DNA of 32,334 nt from an uncultured Lachnospiraceae bacterium. Lineage in GTDB: Bacteria; Bacillota; Clostridia; Lachnospirales; Lachnospiraceae. The translations under genes were made by a program, and so were the position numbers. The notes below the pieces were generated by a model, which was given only the letters and a program-made list of their open reading frames with translations, searched no databases and had not been told where the DNA came from. Shown one piece after another: positions 15,816-24,049 of the stretch. How positions within the stretch are numbered: the first letter of the stretch is position 1; each line of letters opens with the position of its first letter. The stretch spans positions 1 through 32,334 of the forward strand of contig USDK01000034.1 in NCBI GenBank assembly GCA_900553355.1, written 5' to 3'.

Positions 15816-15839
15816 CTTTCTGTTTTGCTTACCTCCTTA

Positions 15840-16421
15840 TTAAAACAACGTCTGCTGTTCATACTCCTGGCTCTTTTCCAGCCGTGCCGGGGTCTTGCGC
15901 AGGGCAAATTCTAAAAATGCATTGTCATAGACCCATGGTTCCAGTTCTCCCTCATCCAGGATCAGCGGCATCCGGTCATGTACCGGGCTCACAGACTCAT
16001 TTGCCCGGGTCGTCAGGATGACAAACCGGTCCTTGTCCTGAAACCGGTCAAAACATCCGGCCATATAGATAACTGGCTGTTCCTTTCTTGAAAAGGTCAC
16101 TTTATTCCTGTCAGCGTCCCACTCATAATACTGTCTCGCCGGAATGATACAGCGTCTGTGCAATATGCTGTCCCGAAACATTTTCCTCTCCAGCACGGTC
16201 TCTGCTCTTGCATTGATCACCAGGCCTTTCTTTTGATATTGCGGAAAGCCCCAGGACATTGTCTCTATTGATAACTGCGGCGTTCTGCCGGTTATCACAA
16301 ATGCAGTACAGGACGGGCAGATGTCTCCACATCTCTTTCCCTGAGACATCGGATCCGTTCCCGGAATCATATTCTGTATTGCTCTGATCGTGCCGTCATC
16401 GACGTAATATCTGCCACACAT
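15840..16421 (-). CDS. SRAP-domain protein (YedK/HMCES family)
   Basis: Protein of 193 residues that in characterised relatives traps abasic sites in single-stranded DNA through a thiazolidine link to the N-terminal cysteine. Active-site residues are present: Cys2 (MCGRYYVDDG, exposed after Met removal), Asn70/Arg72/Glu74 (INARAETV), Glu100 (ARQYYEW) and His148 (VHDRMPLIL). A short Cys group (C31, C35, C38) in the loop before strand GDICPSC is unusual. The ATG has AAAGGG upstream and lies 27 bp after the second methyltransferase gene, so it is co-transcribed with the restriction genes. No obvious LexA-type palindrome is seen nearby. Confidence 0.93.
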   Translation of the reverse strand: MCGRYYVDDGTIRAIQNMIPGTDPMSQGKRCGDICPSCTAFVITGRTPQLSIETMSWGFPQYQKKGLVINARAETVLERKMFRDSILHRRCIIPARQYYEWDADRNKVTFSRKEQPVIYMAGCFDRFQDKDRFVILTTRANESVSPVHDRMPLILDEGELEPWVYDNAFLEFALRKTPARLEKSQEYEQQTLF

Positions 16422-16448
16422 AAGCCAGCCCTTTCTTTTTTGCGCATG

Positions 16449-17423
16449 TTATGTTTCATCTTTACTTAAATAATGATCTACCGAACGTGCCACATGCCAG
16501 AACATTACAGGAGGAATTGCATTTCCAAGCGCTCTGTACTGAGCAGCCTCACTTCCACTTAATCTGAACTTTTCCGGGAATGACTGGATCCTGGCCACTT
16601 CTCGCGGTGTAAACCTACGATATTTCCCATGCACCATCAAAACGGGATCCGTACTATTTAAAGAGACCTTAGCCAGATGGGCCCCCACCGTATTACATGG
16701 TTTCTCAATATCCTGTGCTCTACCCTTATTCATCGTTTCTCTTCTCCGCAGCATTCCCTCCACAGCCTTTTTGCTGAAATAATATTTTTCGTCTACTTTG
16801 GCATCTATGACTTTTTTTAAAGGAACATAATCTTCAGCATCTTTAATCACCGTATCTGGAAATTCAAATTGTATTTTCAAATCTTTCCTAAACCCTACGA
16901 TAATCACACGTTCTCTTTTCTGGGGCACTCCATAATCGGCAGAATTCATAACCATATATTCGACATCATACCCACTGTCTTCAAATTCTTTTATGATTAA
17001 CGGAAACGCATTCTTCTTATTTGCGGTTAAAATCCCTTTGACATTCTCAGCTATGAAACACTTAGGCTGTCTTTCCCTTAAAATCCTGCACATTTCAAAA
17101 AAAAGCTTCCCTCTTTCATCTTTAACCCCTAAACGCTTGGGATTTTGTGCAATAATGGAAAAGGACTGACATGGAAATCCACCCGTTAATATATCAAATG
17201 CTGGAATTTCTGATGATTTCACATCCCTGATATCTCTATGATCCGGTACAATTCCAAAATTATCTTTAAAAATACTACAGGCGCTCTCCTCTATATCATT
17301 CGCATATACAATCTCCATGTTATTGGCATCATAATGCTTTCCTAAGAAATCAAAATTTCCTAATAATCCGACATCTGTCCCGCCGCAGCCGCAAAACAAT
17401 GATGCAACCTTTAATTTTTCCAT
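16449..17423 (-). CDS. DNA (cytosine-5) methyltransferase, second of the operon
   Basis: A C5 methyltransferase of 324 residues with all key motifs: I (ASLFCGCGGTDVGL), IV with the catalytic Cys (GGFPCQSFS), VI (AENVKG), VIII (QKRERVIIVGF), IX (REVARIQSFPEKF) and X (YRALGNAIPPV). The target-recognition region between VIII and IX is short (around EKPCNTVGAHLAKVSLNS). The ATG at 17423 overlaps the nuclease stop by 13 bp, with GAGGAG 8 bases upstream. It works with the other C5 methyltransferase to protect host DNA; two enzymes suggest an asymmetric site or strand-specific methylation. Confidence 0.95.
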   Translation of the reverse strand: MEKLKVASLFCGCGGTDVGLLGNFDFLGKHYDANNMEIVYANDIEESACSIFKDNFGIVPDHRDIRDVKSSEIPAFDILTGGFPCQSFSIIAQNPKRLGVKDERGKLFFEMCRILRERQPKCFIAENVKGILTANKKNAFPLIIKEFEDSGYDVEYMVMNSADYGVPQKRERVIIVGFRKDLKIQFEFPDTVIKDAEDYVPLKKVIDAKVDEKYYFSKKAVEGMLRRRETMNKGRAQDIEKPCNTVGAHLAKVSLNSTDPVLMVHGKYRRFTPREVARIQSFPEKFRLSGSEAAQYRALGNAIPPVMFWHVARSVDHYLSKDET

Positions 17424-18874
17424 GTCAATAACTCCTCAAATTTCCCTACTTTTTTGGGATCAAATGTAATGTCAGCACCATTGCCCGGTATCATACTGAT
17501 CTCGTCCTTCTTATATAAGCCGACAGGATCCTGCAGTAAAAATAATTTTCTTTCTGTTTTGCTAAGCAATAATCGATAAACGTAATACCTGTCCCTGGTA
17601 CTGTCTGCCGTATTCCATTCATTTTTTGTCAAATGGATCCGATTAAAATGCAGCGGCTTCGAACTGATTGTGGTTTTTACTTCAATAAACCTCTTCCTCT
17701 CATCTAGTTCTACGGAGTTAATATCGTATCCCACGGCAAACTGTGTAGGAATCCGTTTTATCAGGTGTATCAGATCTTCGCGTCCTCCCAGTTTTAACCT
17801 CATACACTCATGTCCATGAACTAGGCTTTCGCCCACATCACCAATATCCTTTGTTGTAAACTTATCAATGTAGGAGGCGATCTTCTTTTCTATCAGATCT
17901 TCACGCTGCATGATATCAGAAGCAGATGCGATCTCTTCCTGACAGATCTGTTCCTTTAATACGGCCAGCTCGTCCTCATCAGAAGCAATATATGAAAGGA
18001 TATCCGTTGAAAAATCAGTATCCTTCATATCTCGGTTAACATAGGCAAACCAGTCATTTGTACAATTCTTTACCGCTTCCAATGTCCCAGAACGCATATT
18101 GATCATTGCATCATATCCGGAAAACCATTCTGTCGATTCGCAGAACTTAATGACTGCTTCTTCCTCTATGGTATTTAAATAATAAGTCCTGCTGTCATAG
18201 GTTTTCAATAAATTGGCAATTTCCATATAGTCCAAAATATCTCCGGCGTAACGAATCACATCTCCTCTTTGATCATAATTGATCTCTTTCTCTCTGTTTT
18301 TCTTGATCCTCTTCCAGGTTTTTTCAACAGACTCCTGGTCTCTCGTCACTCTAAGATCATTAAAAATGCAATGACACACCTCTGCCTTTGTCACCCCTAT
18401 GGAACATTCTTCCTGCTGATTCGCATACCGCAATAATTTTAAAATATACTGTGCAGGTTTAAAATGGATCCCCGCTTCAACTTGTTTTAAAATCTCCTGC
18501 GGCTTAATATGAGCGCCTGGATATTGAAAATTGTATAAAAAGTTCTTAAAGCTTTCAACCAAATCCTGATTTCCAGCGAGTTCTAACGCCCTTCTTCCTG
18601 GTCTTTCCGTAGTTTCTGTATGTTCTATAAACCCAAATAAAGCTGATATTTCTGTCCTCCAGTTATTGATTGTTTTCATTTCTCGGTGCATATTACCGGG
18701 ATATCTGCGAATAGCCTCATTAATTCCTGCAACAAACTGTTCGGTTTTCAGCTCTCCCAGGGCAGCTATTTCTTCTGCCATATAAATCAACACATTTTCA
18801 ATATCCCCTTTAAATCTAGGGCGGACATGATGCACACGAAAATAATACTCATCTGGAATTTTATAAATACTCAT
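17411..18874 (-). CDS. Probable restriction endonuclease with DUF3883-like PD-(D/E)XK domain
   Basis: A 487-residue protein flanked and overlapped by two C5 methyltransferase genes. The C-terminal part (about 340-480) has DIGDVGESLVHGHE (Glu349), VGYDINS (Asp384) and RFIEVKTTISS (Glu398, Lys400), the order expected of a PD-(D/E)XK nuclease of the DUF3883 type found in restriction enzymes. The N-terminal 330 residues are helical and probably recognise DNA: HHVRPRFKGDIENVLIYMAE at the start, then a possible winged helix around 160-200. The start at 18874 has GGGGGAAG just upstream and overlaps the first methyltransferase by 14 bp. Cutting site unknown. Position and motifs make it the R subunit, though no close relative could be named by eye. 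Confidence 0.8.
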   Translation of the reverse strand: MSIYKIPDEYYFRVHHVRPRFKGDIENVLIYMAEEIAALGELKTEQFVAGINEAIRRYPGNMHREMKTINNWRTEISALFGFIEHTETTERPGRRALELAGNQDLVESFKNFLYNFQYPGAHIKPQEILKQVEAGIHFKPAQYILKLLRYANQQEECSIGVTKAEVCHCIFNDLRVTRDQESVEKTWKRIKKNREKEINYDQRGDVIRYAGDILDYMEIANLLKTYDSRTYYLNTIEEEAVIKFCESTEWFSGYDAMINMRSGTLEAVKNCTNDWFAYVNRDMKDTDFSTDILSYIASDEDELAVLKEQICQEEIASASDIMQREDLIEKKIASYIDKFTTKDIGDVGESLVHGHECMRLKLGGREDLIHLIKRIPTQFAVGYDINSVELDERKRFIEVKTTISSKPLHFNRIHLTKNEWNTADSTRDRYYVYRLLLSKTERKLFLLQDPVGLYKKDEISMIPGNGADITFDPKKVGKFEELLTWKN

Positions 18875-19952
18875 CTTCTTCCCCCAAACTTTTTATTAAC
18901 TGGACAGCTATTTCCTGCGCCATCAGGGGTGGGACCGCATTCCCCACCTGTCTGAACTGCTGTGTTTTGTTTCCCAGAAAAATAAAATCATCCGGAAACG
19001 ACTGAAGTCTTGCACACTCTCTTACCGTTGGTACTCTGTTATATTTATAATGAAAATGGTGTCTATGTCCGGTGTCAATCGTCGGAGCAGGCTTATCGCT
19101 TGCAAATCTTGTCCAGGCAACATGAAAATTTCTCGTATTTTTATATTGCTCCGGCAGATCCTTGTAATTGCCCCCGTCTGGAACCAGCGAAATGATCTTT
19201 TTAACCTTATCAGAATGTGCCGCTGCAATATGATTCCGTACATTGTGCGAATGTGTTCTCATTAATTGTTGATATTTGTTTTTAGGTCCGCATATATAAT
19301 CCTGTATTTCGCTTCCCAGATCTTCTTCCAGGGGCGGCAGATCTGATAAAGCCATCTCACAGGTCACCACCTCTTCGTGCTTATCCGGATATTCAAATTC
19401 TCCGCTTTTAAGTCCCACAAAAACAACTCGTTTCCTATTTTGCGGCACCCCGTAATCAGATGCACACAGGATCTGGTACTGAATGGAATACCCCATTTCC
19501 GTGAATTTTTCTATTATACTATCCTTGATTTTTCCTTTAAATAAACTTACCAGCCCTGGAACATTTTCAATCACAAATGCTCTGGGTTGTATTTCCTGAA
19601 CCAGCCTTATATAGGACAAGTATAGTTTATTTCTTGGATCGTCAAATTTTCTAGGTCCTGACAGAGACATTCCCTGGCAGGGCGGTCCCCCGATCACCAC
19701 ATCTATTCTCTTTCCGCCGGTCAATGGCTTTATATCTTTTTCGTATGTGATATCAGTAATATCTCCACATATAGACTTGGAATCCTTATGGTTGTACTCA
19801 AATGTTTCTAGGGCTTTTGCATCATTGTCTATCCCCAGCAATATATGAAATCCTGCTTTTTCAAAGCCATAGGATAATCCACCGCATCCGCAAAACAGAT
19901 CAATTGCATTTAAATTTTTTCCCATTATCATCCATTCCTCTTTTTCTGCCAT
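18861..19952 (-). CDS. DNA (cytosine-5) methyltransferase, first of the operon
   Basis: A C5 methyltransferase of 363 residues: motif I AIDLFCGCGGLSYGF, IV with catalytic Cys GGPPCQGMSLSG, VI IENVPG, VIII PQNRKRVVFVGL, IX RECARLQSFPDDF, X QVGNAVPPLM. The target-recognition region between VIII and IX is longer than in the second enzyme and contains HSHNVRNHIAAAHSDKVKKI, so the two probably recognise different strands or sequences. The start is uncertain: the ATG at 19952 has a weak AGTAGG, while an ATG at 19925 (MGKNLNAIDLF) has AGAGGA upstream. It comes 51 bp after vsr and overlaps the nuclease gene. Confidence 0.95.
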   Translation of the reverse strand: MAEKEEWMIMGKNLNAIDLFCGCGGLSYGFEKAGFHILLGIDNDAKALETFEYNHKDSKSICGDITDITYEKDIKPLTGGKRIDVVIGGPPCQGMSLSGPRKFDDPRNKLYLSYIRLVQEIQPRAFVIENVPGLVSLFKGKIKDSIIEKFTEMGYSIQYQILCASDYGVPQNRKRVVFVGLKSGEFEYPDKHEEVVTCEMALSDLPPLEEDLGSEIQDYICGPKNKYQQLMRTHSHNVRNHIAAAHSDKVKKIISLVPDGGNYKDLPEQYKNTRNFHVAWTRFASDKPAPTIDTGHRHHFHYKYNRVPTVRECARLQSFPDDFIFLGNKTQQFRQVGNAVPPLMAQEIAVQLIKSLGEEDEYL

Positions 19953-20002
19953 CTGCGCCTACTTTCTCATGTATTATATTCTACAGTACAAACAAAAGCA
20001 AT

Positions 20003-20452
20003 CTATATTTCGTCCCCATCTTCATCTTCGAATACGGTCTCTTCAATCGTCTCCTCGATTACTTTCACACACTCATCCACATTCTTATTAATGTCTTTTC
20101 CCCAAAACCGAATAACGGTCCAGCCTAAAAACAGAAGCTTCTGATTAACTTCCTGATCTCTTTCCATATTTCTCGATATCTTGTTTAACCAGTAATCGCT
20201 GTTAACTCCTTTTAATATCCGGGGCTTTAAGACTTCCCAATCTTTTCCATGGAAAAATTCGCTGTCGCAAAAAACAGCAATCTTGTATTTCGTTAGGGCG
20301 ATATCCGGCTTGCCAGGCAATTTAGAATAATTTTTTCGATAGCGGTACCCTTTTTTCCATAATGCTTTTCGCAGCTTAATCTCAATCTTTGTGTCTTTGC
20401 TATGTATATTCTTCATATTTTTATGGCGTTGTTCTTTTGTTAGATTATCCAT
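20003..20452 (-). CDS. vsr: Very short patch repair endonuclease (Vsr)
   Basis: Nicks next to T:G mismatches that arise when 5-methylcytosine deaminates, starting repair back to C:G. It has 149 residues with NMKNIHSKDTKIEIKLRKALW, LPGKPDIALTKYKIAVF (catalytic Asp50) and FFHGKDWEVLKP (His68). The Cys residues that bind structural zinc in E. coli Vsr are not matched (HGKDW and FWGKD where Cys would lie), so this is the zinc-less clostridial type. The C-terminal tail is very acidic (EETVFEDEDGDEI). Start at 20452 chosen for AGGGGAG 6 bases upstream; an in-frame start 12 codons earlier has none. First gene of the operon, divergent from blaI. Confidence 0.93.
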   Translation of the reverse strand: MDNLTKEQRHKNMKNIHSKDTKIEIKLRKALWKKGYRYRKNYSKLPGKPDIALTKYKIAVFCDSEFFHGKDWEVLKPRILKGVNSDYWLNKISRNMERDQEVNQKLLFLGWTVIRFWGKDINKNVDECVKVIEETIEETVFEDEDGDEI

Positions 20453-20548
20453 CCTGACTCCCCTTCTCTTTTTAATAGTATACAGCAAAACTTGTCAAAT
20501 AAGGAGAATAAAATGTAGAGATACAGGAAGAACGTTTATCCTAAATAT

Positions 20549-20596
20549 TTGACTATTATGACGAAAAACATTATAATATTTTTATTACATATGTAA
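20549..20596 (+). promoter_or_regulatory. blaI-blaR1 promoter and BlaI-type operator
   Basis: -35 TTGACT (20549-20554) and -10 TATAAT (20572-20577) with 17-bp spacing. The perfect palindrome TTACATATGTAA (20585-20596) covers the transcription start and contains the TACA/TGTA core recognised by BlaI/MecI repressors. The identical 12-mer occurs at 27320-27331 in front of the PBP gene and I found no other copy in the window. Confidence 0.88.
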
Positions 20597-20616
20597 GAGT
20601 CACAGGAGGGATGTAC

Positions 20617-20991
20617 ATGTCTGCTTTACCGCAAATTTCAGAGGCCGAGTTTGAAGTTATGAAAGTTGTATGGAAGTATGCTCCGATCAACACAAATGAA
20701 ATAACAGAACGTTTACTGAGGACGACTTCATGGAGTGCAAAAACAATCCAGACTCTTATAAAGCGACTTGTAACAAAGGGCGCTTTGACCTACGAAAAAC
20801 AGGGGCGCGTATTTGTTTATACTCCTCTTGTAAAAGAAAACGAATATATCAATCAGCAAAGCAATTCGTTTCTAAACCGTTTCTATGGCGGGGACCTTGG
20901 TGCAATGCTCTCGGCATATTTAGAAAACAACCAGCTGTCAGAAACAGAGCTCCATCATTTACGTTCTATTCTTTCCAAAAACTCAGATTAA
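20617..20991 (+). CDS. blaI: BlaI/MecI-type repressor
   Basis: Winged-helix repressor of 124 residues that should hold the blaI-blaR1 and PBP promoters off until cleaved. ISEAEFEVMKVVWKYAPINTNEI, the recognition helix region WSAKTIQTLIKRLVTKGAL and the C-terminal dimer domain (SFLNRFYGGDLGAMLSAYLENNQLSE, given here as pattern only) follow MecI. The start at 20617 is chosen because AGGAGG lies 7 bases upstream; an ATG two codons earlier is too close. In staphylococcal proteins the activated sensor leads to cleavage at Asn101-Phe102; by hand alignment this position is Ala100-Tyr101 here. Followed by blaR1 after 13 bp. Confidence 0.93.
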   Translation: MSALPQISEAEFEVMKVVWKYAPINTNEITERLLRTTSWSAKTIQTLIKRLVTKGALTYEKQGRVFVYTPLVKENEYINQQSNSFLNRFYGGDLGAMLSAYLENNQLSETELHHLRSILSKNSD

Positions 20992-21004
20992 GGAGAGCGC
21001 TCCT

Positions 21005-22807
21005 ATGACCGACTTTATGATCCATTTTTTAATCTGCAATCTATTGATCAGCAGCATGATCGGCATTCTGTTTGCCGTTAAAAAAATATTGAGATCCCAT
21101 CTGACAAGCAGGACGCAATACCATCTGTGGCTTCTGCCTTTGTGCCTGATGGCAGTTCCCTTTCTGCCAATCCGGTCTGACCAGATATCTCCTCTATGGT
21201 CATGGTTTACATCTTTCAGGAATGCAGATGTTCCCACCGGCCATGCCGACAATACAATAAATATATTAAATTCGTCCGCCCCAGTCTCTGACTGGATGCA
21301 TGATTTTACCGTATCTGTCAGCAGCAGGACTCCTTCCTTAATCGGGATCATACTCTTTTGGATTTGGATCATTGGAATGCTGGCAATGGTTCTATTAATT
21401 CTGAAATCTTCTTCCCACCTGTCCCAGATCAAAAAATCCGCGCTGCCTCTACAGAACTGCGAGGTGCGGAAACTATATAAAAGCTGTCTGGAAGAGATGC
21501 ACATAACCAAAAAGATCCCCATATACAGCACCGCCTTTTTGCAATCACCTGTGATCACAGGAGTGATCCGACCGTGTATTTATCTTCCAATCCGTCTGCT
21601 TTCTGAGTATGATTCTGAAAAGATACGCTATATGCTGCTCCACGAATTGCAGCACCATCGATATAAGGATAATCTTTCCAATTATCTGCTGGTACTGGCT
21701 GAAATCTTTTATTGGTTCAATCCGCTTGTCTGGGCCGCTGCAAGAGCCATGAAAAATGACCGTGAAGTTGCCTGCGACAGTGCGGTATTGAATATGCTGG
21801 ATACTGCTTCCTATCAGGACTATGGATATACGCTGATCAACTTTGCGGAAAAAATATCCCTTTCTCCATTTCCTTTTTCAAGCAGCCTTAGCGGAACTCT
21901 GAAACAATTAGAGCAGCGGATTCTTAACATCGCAGCTTACAAAAAGCCCTCTTCTTTTCAAAGATTACGAAGCATAGTTCTTTTTGCCGTCACTGCCGTA
22001 CCATTTATCGGAATTACCCCTGTACTGACCTCCTATGCGGCAGCAGTTGATGATGTTTATCATTGGGACACATCGGGAAAGAGCATATCTTATTTAGATC
22101 TGTCCGGCTATTTTGGACAGTATGACGGAAGTTTTGTTTTATACAATTTAAACCGCGATCATTGGAGCCTTTATAACCTGGATATGGCTACAACGCAGAT
22201 ATCTCCAGATTCCACCTATAAAATATATGATGCTCTATTTGCTCTCGAAGAAGACATTATCACACCGGAGGATTCCCTGCTTACATGGAATCATGAGGAT
22301 TATCCTTTTGAAGCATGGGAGCAGGATCAGACGCTGCAGATGGCAATGTCTGGCTCTGTCAATTGGTATTTTGAGACTCTGGACCATCAGATTGGCAGAG
22401 ATGGAATTCAATCCTATGTACAGAAAATCGGATACGGAAATGAAAACGCGGGCAGGGACATTGGGTCTTATTGGATGGAATCCACGCTGAAAATATCTCC
22501 TGTGGAGCAGATTGAATTATTGAATGCCTTCTATCAGAATACCTTTGATTTTGATCCTGAAAATATACAGGCCGTGAAAGACAGCATCCGGCTTCTCTCT
22601 TCTGCTGACGGAACCCTTTACGGGAAAACCGGGACCGGACGTGTAGATGGGCAGGATAGAAACGGCTGGTTTATCGGCTTTGTAGAACGACAGGAAAACA
22701 CATACTTTTTTGCCACGAATATTCAGGCTGAAAACAACGCTGCCGGAAGCAGCGCAGCAGAAATCAGTTTATCTATCCTGGCTGAATCCGGTCTCTGGCA
22801 GCAATAA
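21005..22807 (+). CDS. blaR1: BlaR1/MecR1-type beta-lactam sensor protease
   Basis: Membrane sensor of 600 residues, close to staphylococcal BlaR1 (601). Order: membrane segments at about 5-25, 38-56 and 113-133; M56 zinc protease domain with HELQH (213-217) and the downstream NDREVACDSAVL; another membrane segment near 322-342; then an extracellular penicillin-binding sensor domain with the acylated serine in STYK (Ser403), SVN (451-453) and KTG (541-543). Beta-lactam acylation outside should activate the protease, leading to loss of BlaI. All catalytic motifs are intact. AAGGAG precedes the start. It converges with the exported-protein gene at 22823, with only 15 bp between and no clear terminator. 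Confidence 0.95.
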   Translation: MTDFMIHFLICNLLISSMIGILFAVKKILRSHLTSRTQYHLWLLPLCLMAVPFLPIRSDQISPLWSWFTSFRNADVPTGHADNTINILNSSAPVSDWMHDFTVSVSSRTPSLIGIILFWIWIIGMLAMVLLILKSSSHLSQIKKSALPLQNCEVRKLYKSCLEEMHITKKIPIYSTAFLQSPVITGVIRPCIYLPIRLLSEYDSEKIRYMLLHELQHHRYKDNLSNYLLVLAEIFYWFNPLVWAAARAMKNDREVACDSAVLNMLDTASYQDYGYTLINFAEKISLSPFPFSSSLSGTLKQLEQRILNIAAYKKPSSFQRLRSIVLFAVTAVPFIGITPVLTSYAAAVDDVYHWDTSGKSISYLDLSGYFGQYDGSFVLYNLNRDHWSLYNLDMATTQISPDSTYKIYDALFALEEDIITPEDSLLTWNHEDYPFEAWEQDQTLQMAMSGSVNWYFETLDHQIGRDGIQSYVQKIGYGNENAGRDIGSYWMESTLKISPVEQIELLNAFYQNTFDFDPENIQAVKDSIRLLSSADGTLYGKTGTGRVDGQDRNGWFIGFVERQENTYFFATNIQAENNAAGSSAAEISLSILAESGLWQQ

Positions 22808-22822
22808 TTGCTGATTCCATCG

Positions 22823-24049
22823 TTAATGATGGCTGATCCTATAGCTATACTCCGGGATATTCTGGGTTCCATCACCCAATATCTTATTTCCCAAATATTG
22901 AAAATGTCCGTCATGATTGACTCTTATGGTAAGTTCATGAGTCATGACCGTATCATTCGCAATAACTGTTCCGCATACAGCCTCAACAGTTAATGTCATT
23001 GTGCCGTCTTCATTTTGTCTTACATCTATGACTTCCGGCACTGATGTGCCAAAATAAGAAAGATTATAATTTCCACACCCAAGACTTGCCCATGCATAGG
23101 TCTGTGTCTCTTCATCGTACACTGCCCATTTCCGGATTTCTTCAACTGTAACAGGTAGATATTCTAGGATTACAGTCTCAAATTCTACTGCCGGGATTCC
23201 ATTTGTATCATTCCCCGGATGAAAACTCTCTCCATATTTCATTTTATAAAAATATTCGTAAACGCCGTTGTAGTCAAGCGTATCAAGCGATGTAATATCC
23301 CAATTCGAACACAGGATGTTATTTCCCTGATAGCATAATGGATATACATATTTTTCAGACAAATCTATACACGCTTCTGACAGGGGTATTACTCTGATAA
23401 GTTCACTCCCATCAACAATCTCCGTAACTTCCGGAGGCTCTGGCACACACAATTTATAACAGAACCAGCCCTTATTTGTATATTCCCATTCGTCTATCCT
23501 TGCATAAGAAATATAGGTTACAACAGGATCATCAGAATTATTCCATTCCCCTCTGACTGTTAAAAGATACATCTGCAAACCGTCAAAATGATATTCTTTT
23601 CTTTCGACTCCGCCACTAACTGAAATACTATATAAAATAATGGAGCTTTTCTCTCCTTCTGCACACTCTTCCAAAAACTGATCCATTTTTTTATAGTTAC
23701 ACATCGGACGATATTGTTCAGAAGTTATAACCGGATTTCCGCTTTTCCCAACTTCAGCCTGCATCTGCTCCAGCGTCTTATCAGACAAAGTCACGTCTGC
23801 AGCTCCTCCCTTATCTACATCGCGATAAATATGGGATATACTATCTATCATCTCAAGACATTCTTCCTCTGCCTCTTTCTTTTTTTGATTCTCCACTGGG
23901 AGATCATATCCTTTTTCCCACTGCTCTTTTTCTGACATATCGATCTCTGGGATTTTTTCCTGGTCAATATACACAGCATAAAACAGAACTGAAATGAAAA
24001 TGAAAGGTACAATGAGATATCTATTTATAATAATCCCTCCACTCTTCAT
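22823..24049 (-). CDS. Membrane-anchored extracytoplasmic protein, paralogue of the upstream lipoprotein (DUF6070-like)
   Basis: A 408-residue protein with an N-terminal membrane segment (about 10-28) and no lipobox, so it should be anchored with the rest outside. Its C-terminal two thirds match the preceding protein: KYVYPLCYQGNNILCSNWD against KYVRPIGYEGNNLLSGNWS, YDEETQTY against YDSGTQTY, and a shared PEV-x(6-8)-DGT-x-x-L-x-VEAV ending. A helical charged region lies between. I tentatively connect both with DUF6070, a family of unknown role. The ATG at 24049 overlaps the upstream gene by 29 bp and has a weak ribosome site; a strong GGAGG lies just inside the gene with no ATG behind it. Third gene of the PBP operon. 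Confidence 0.75.
   Translation of the reverse strand: MKSGGIIINRYLIVPFIFISVLFYAVYIDQEKIPEIDMSEKEQWEKGYDLPVENQKKKEAEEECLEMIDSISHIYRDVDKGGAADVTLSDKTLEQMQAEVGKSGNPVITSEQYRPMCNYKKMDQFLEECAEGEKSSIILYSISVSGGVERKEYHFDGLQMYLLTVRGEWNNSDDPVVTYISYARIDEWEYTNKGWFCYKLCVPEPPEVTEIVDGSELIRVIPLSEACIDLSEKYVYPLCYQGNNILCSNWDITSLDTLDYNGVYEYFYKMKYGESFHPGNDTNGIPAVEFETVILEYLPVTVEEIRKWAVYDEETQTYAWASLGCGNYNLSYFGTSVPEVIDVRQNEDGTMTLTVEAVCGTVIANDTVMTHELTIRVNHDGHFQYLGNKILGDGTQNIPEYSYRISHH

Noticed and set aside
20453..20548. Consensus promoter for the vsr operon
   Set aside because: TTGACA and TATACT are both present on the minus strand but only 10 bp apart, too close to work together; the real promoter cannot be fixed by eye.
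22798..22812. Terminator between convergent blaR1 and the exported-protein gene
   Set aside because: CAGCAAT-A-ATTGCTG is a short dyad without a loop or T run; not a convincing terminator.
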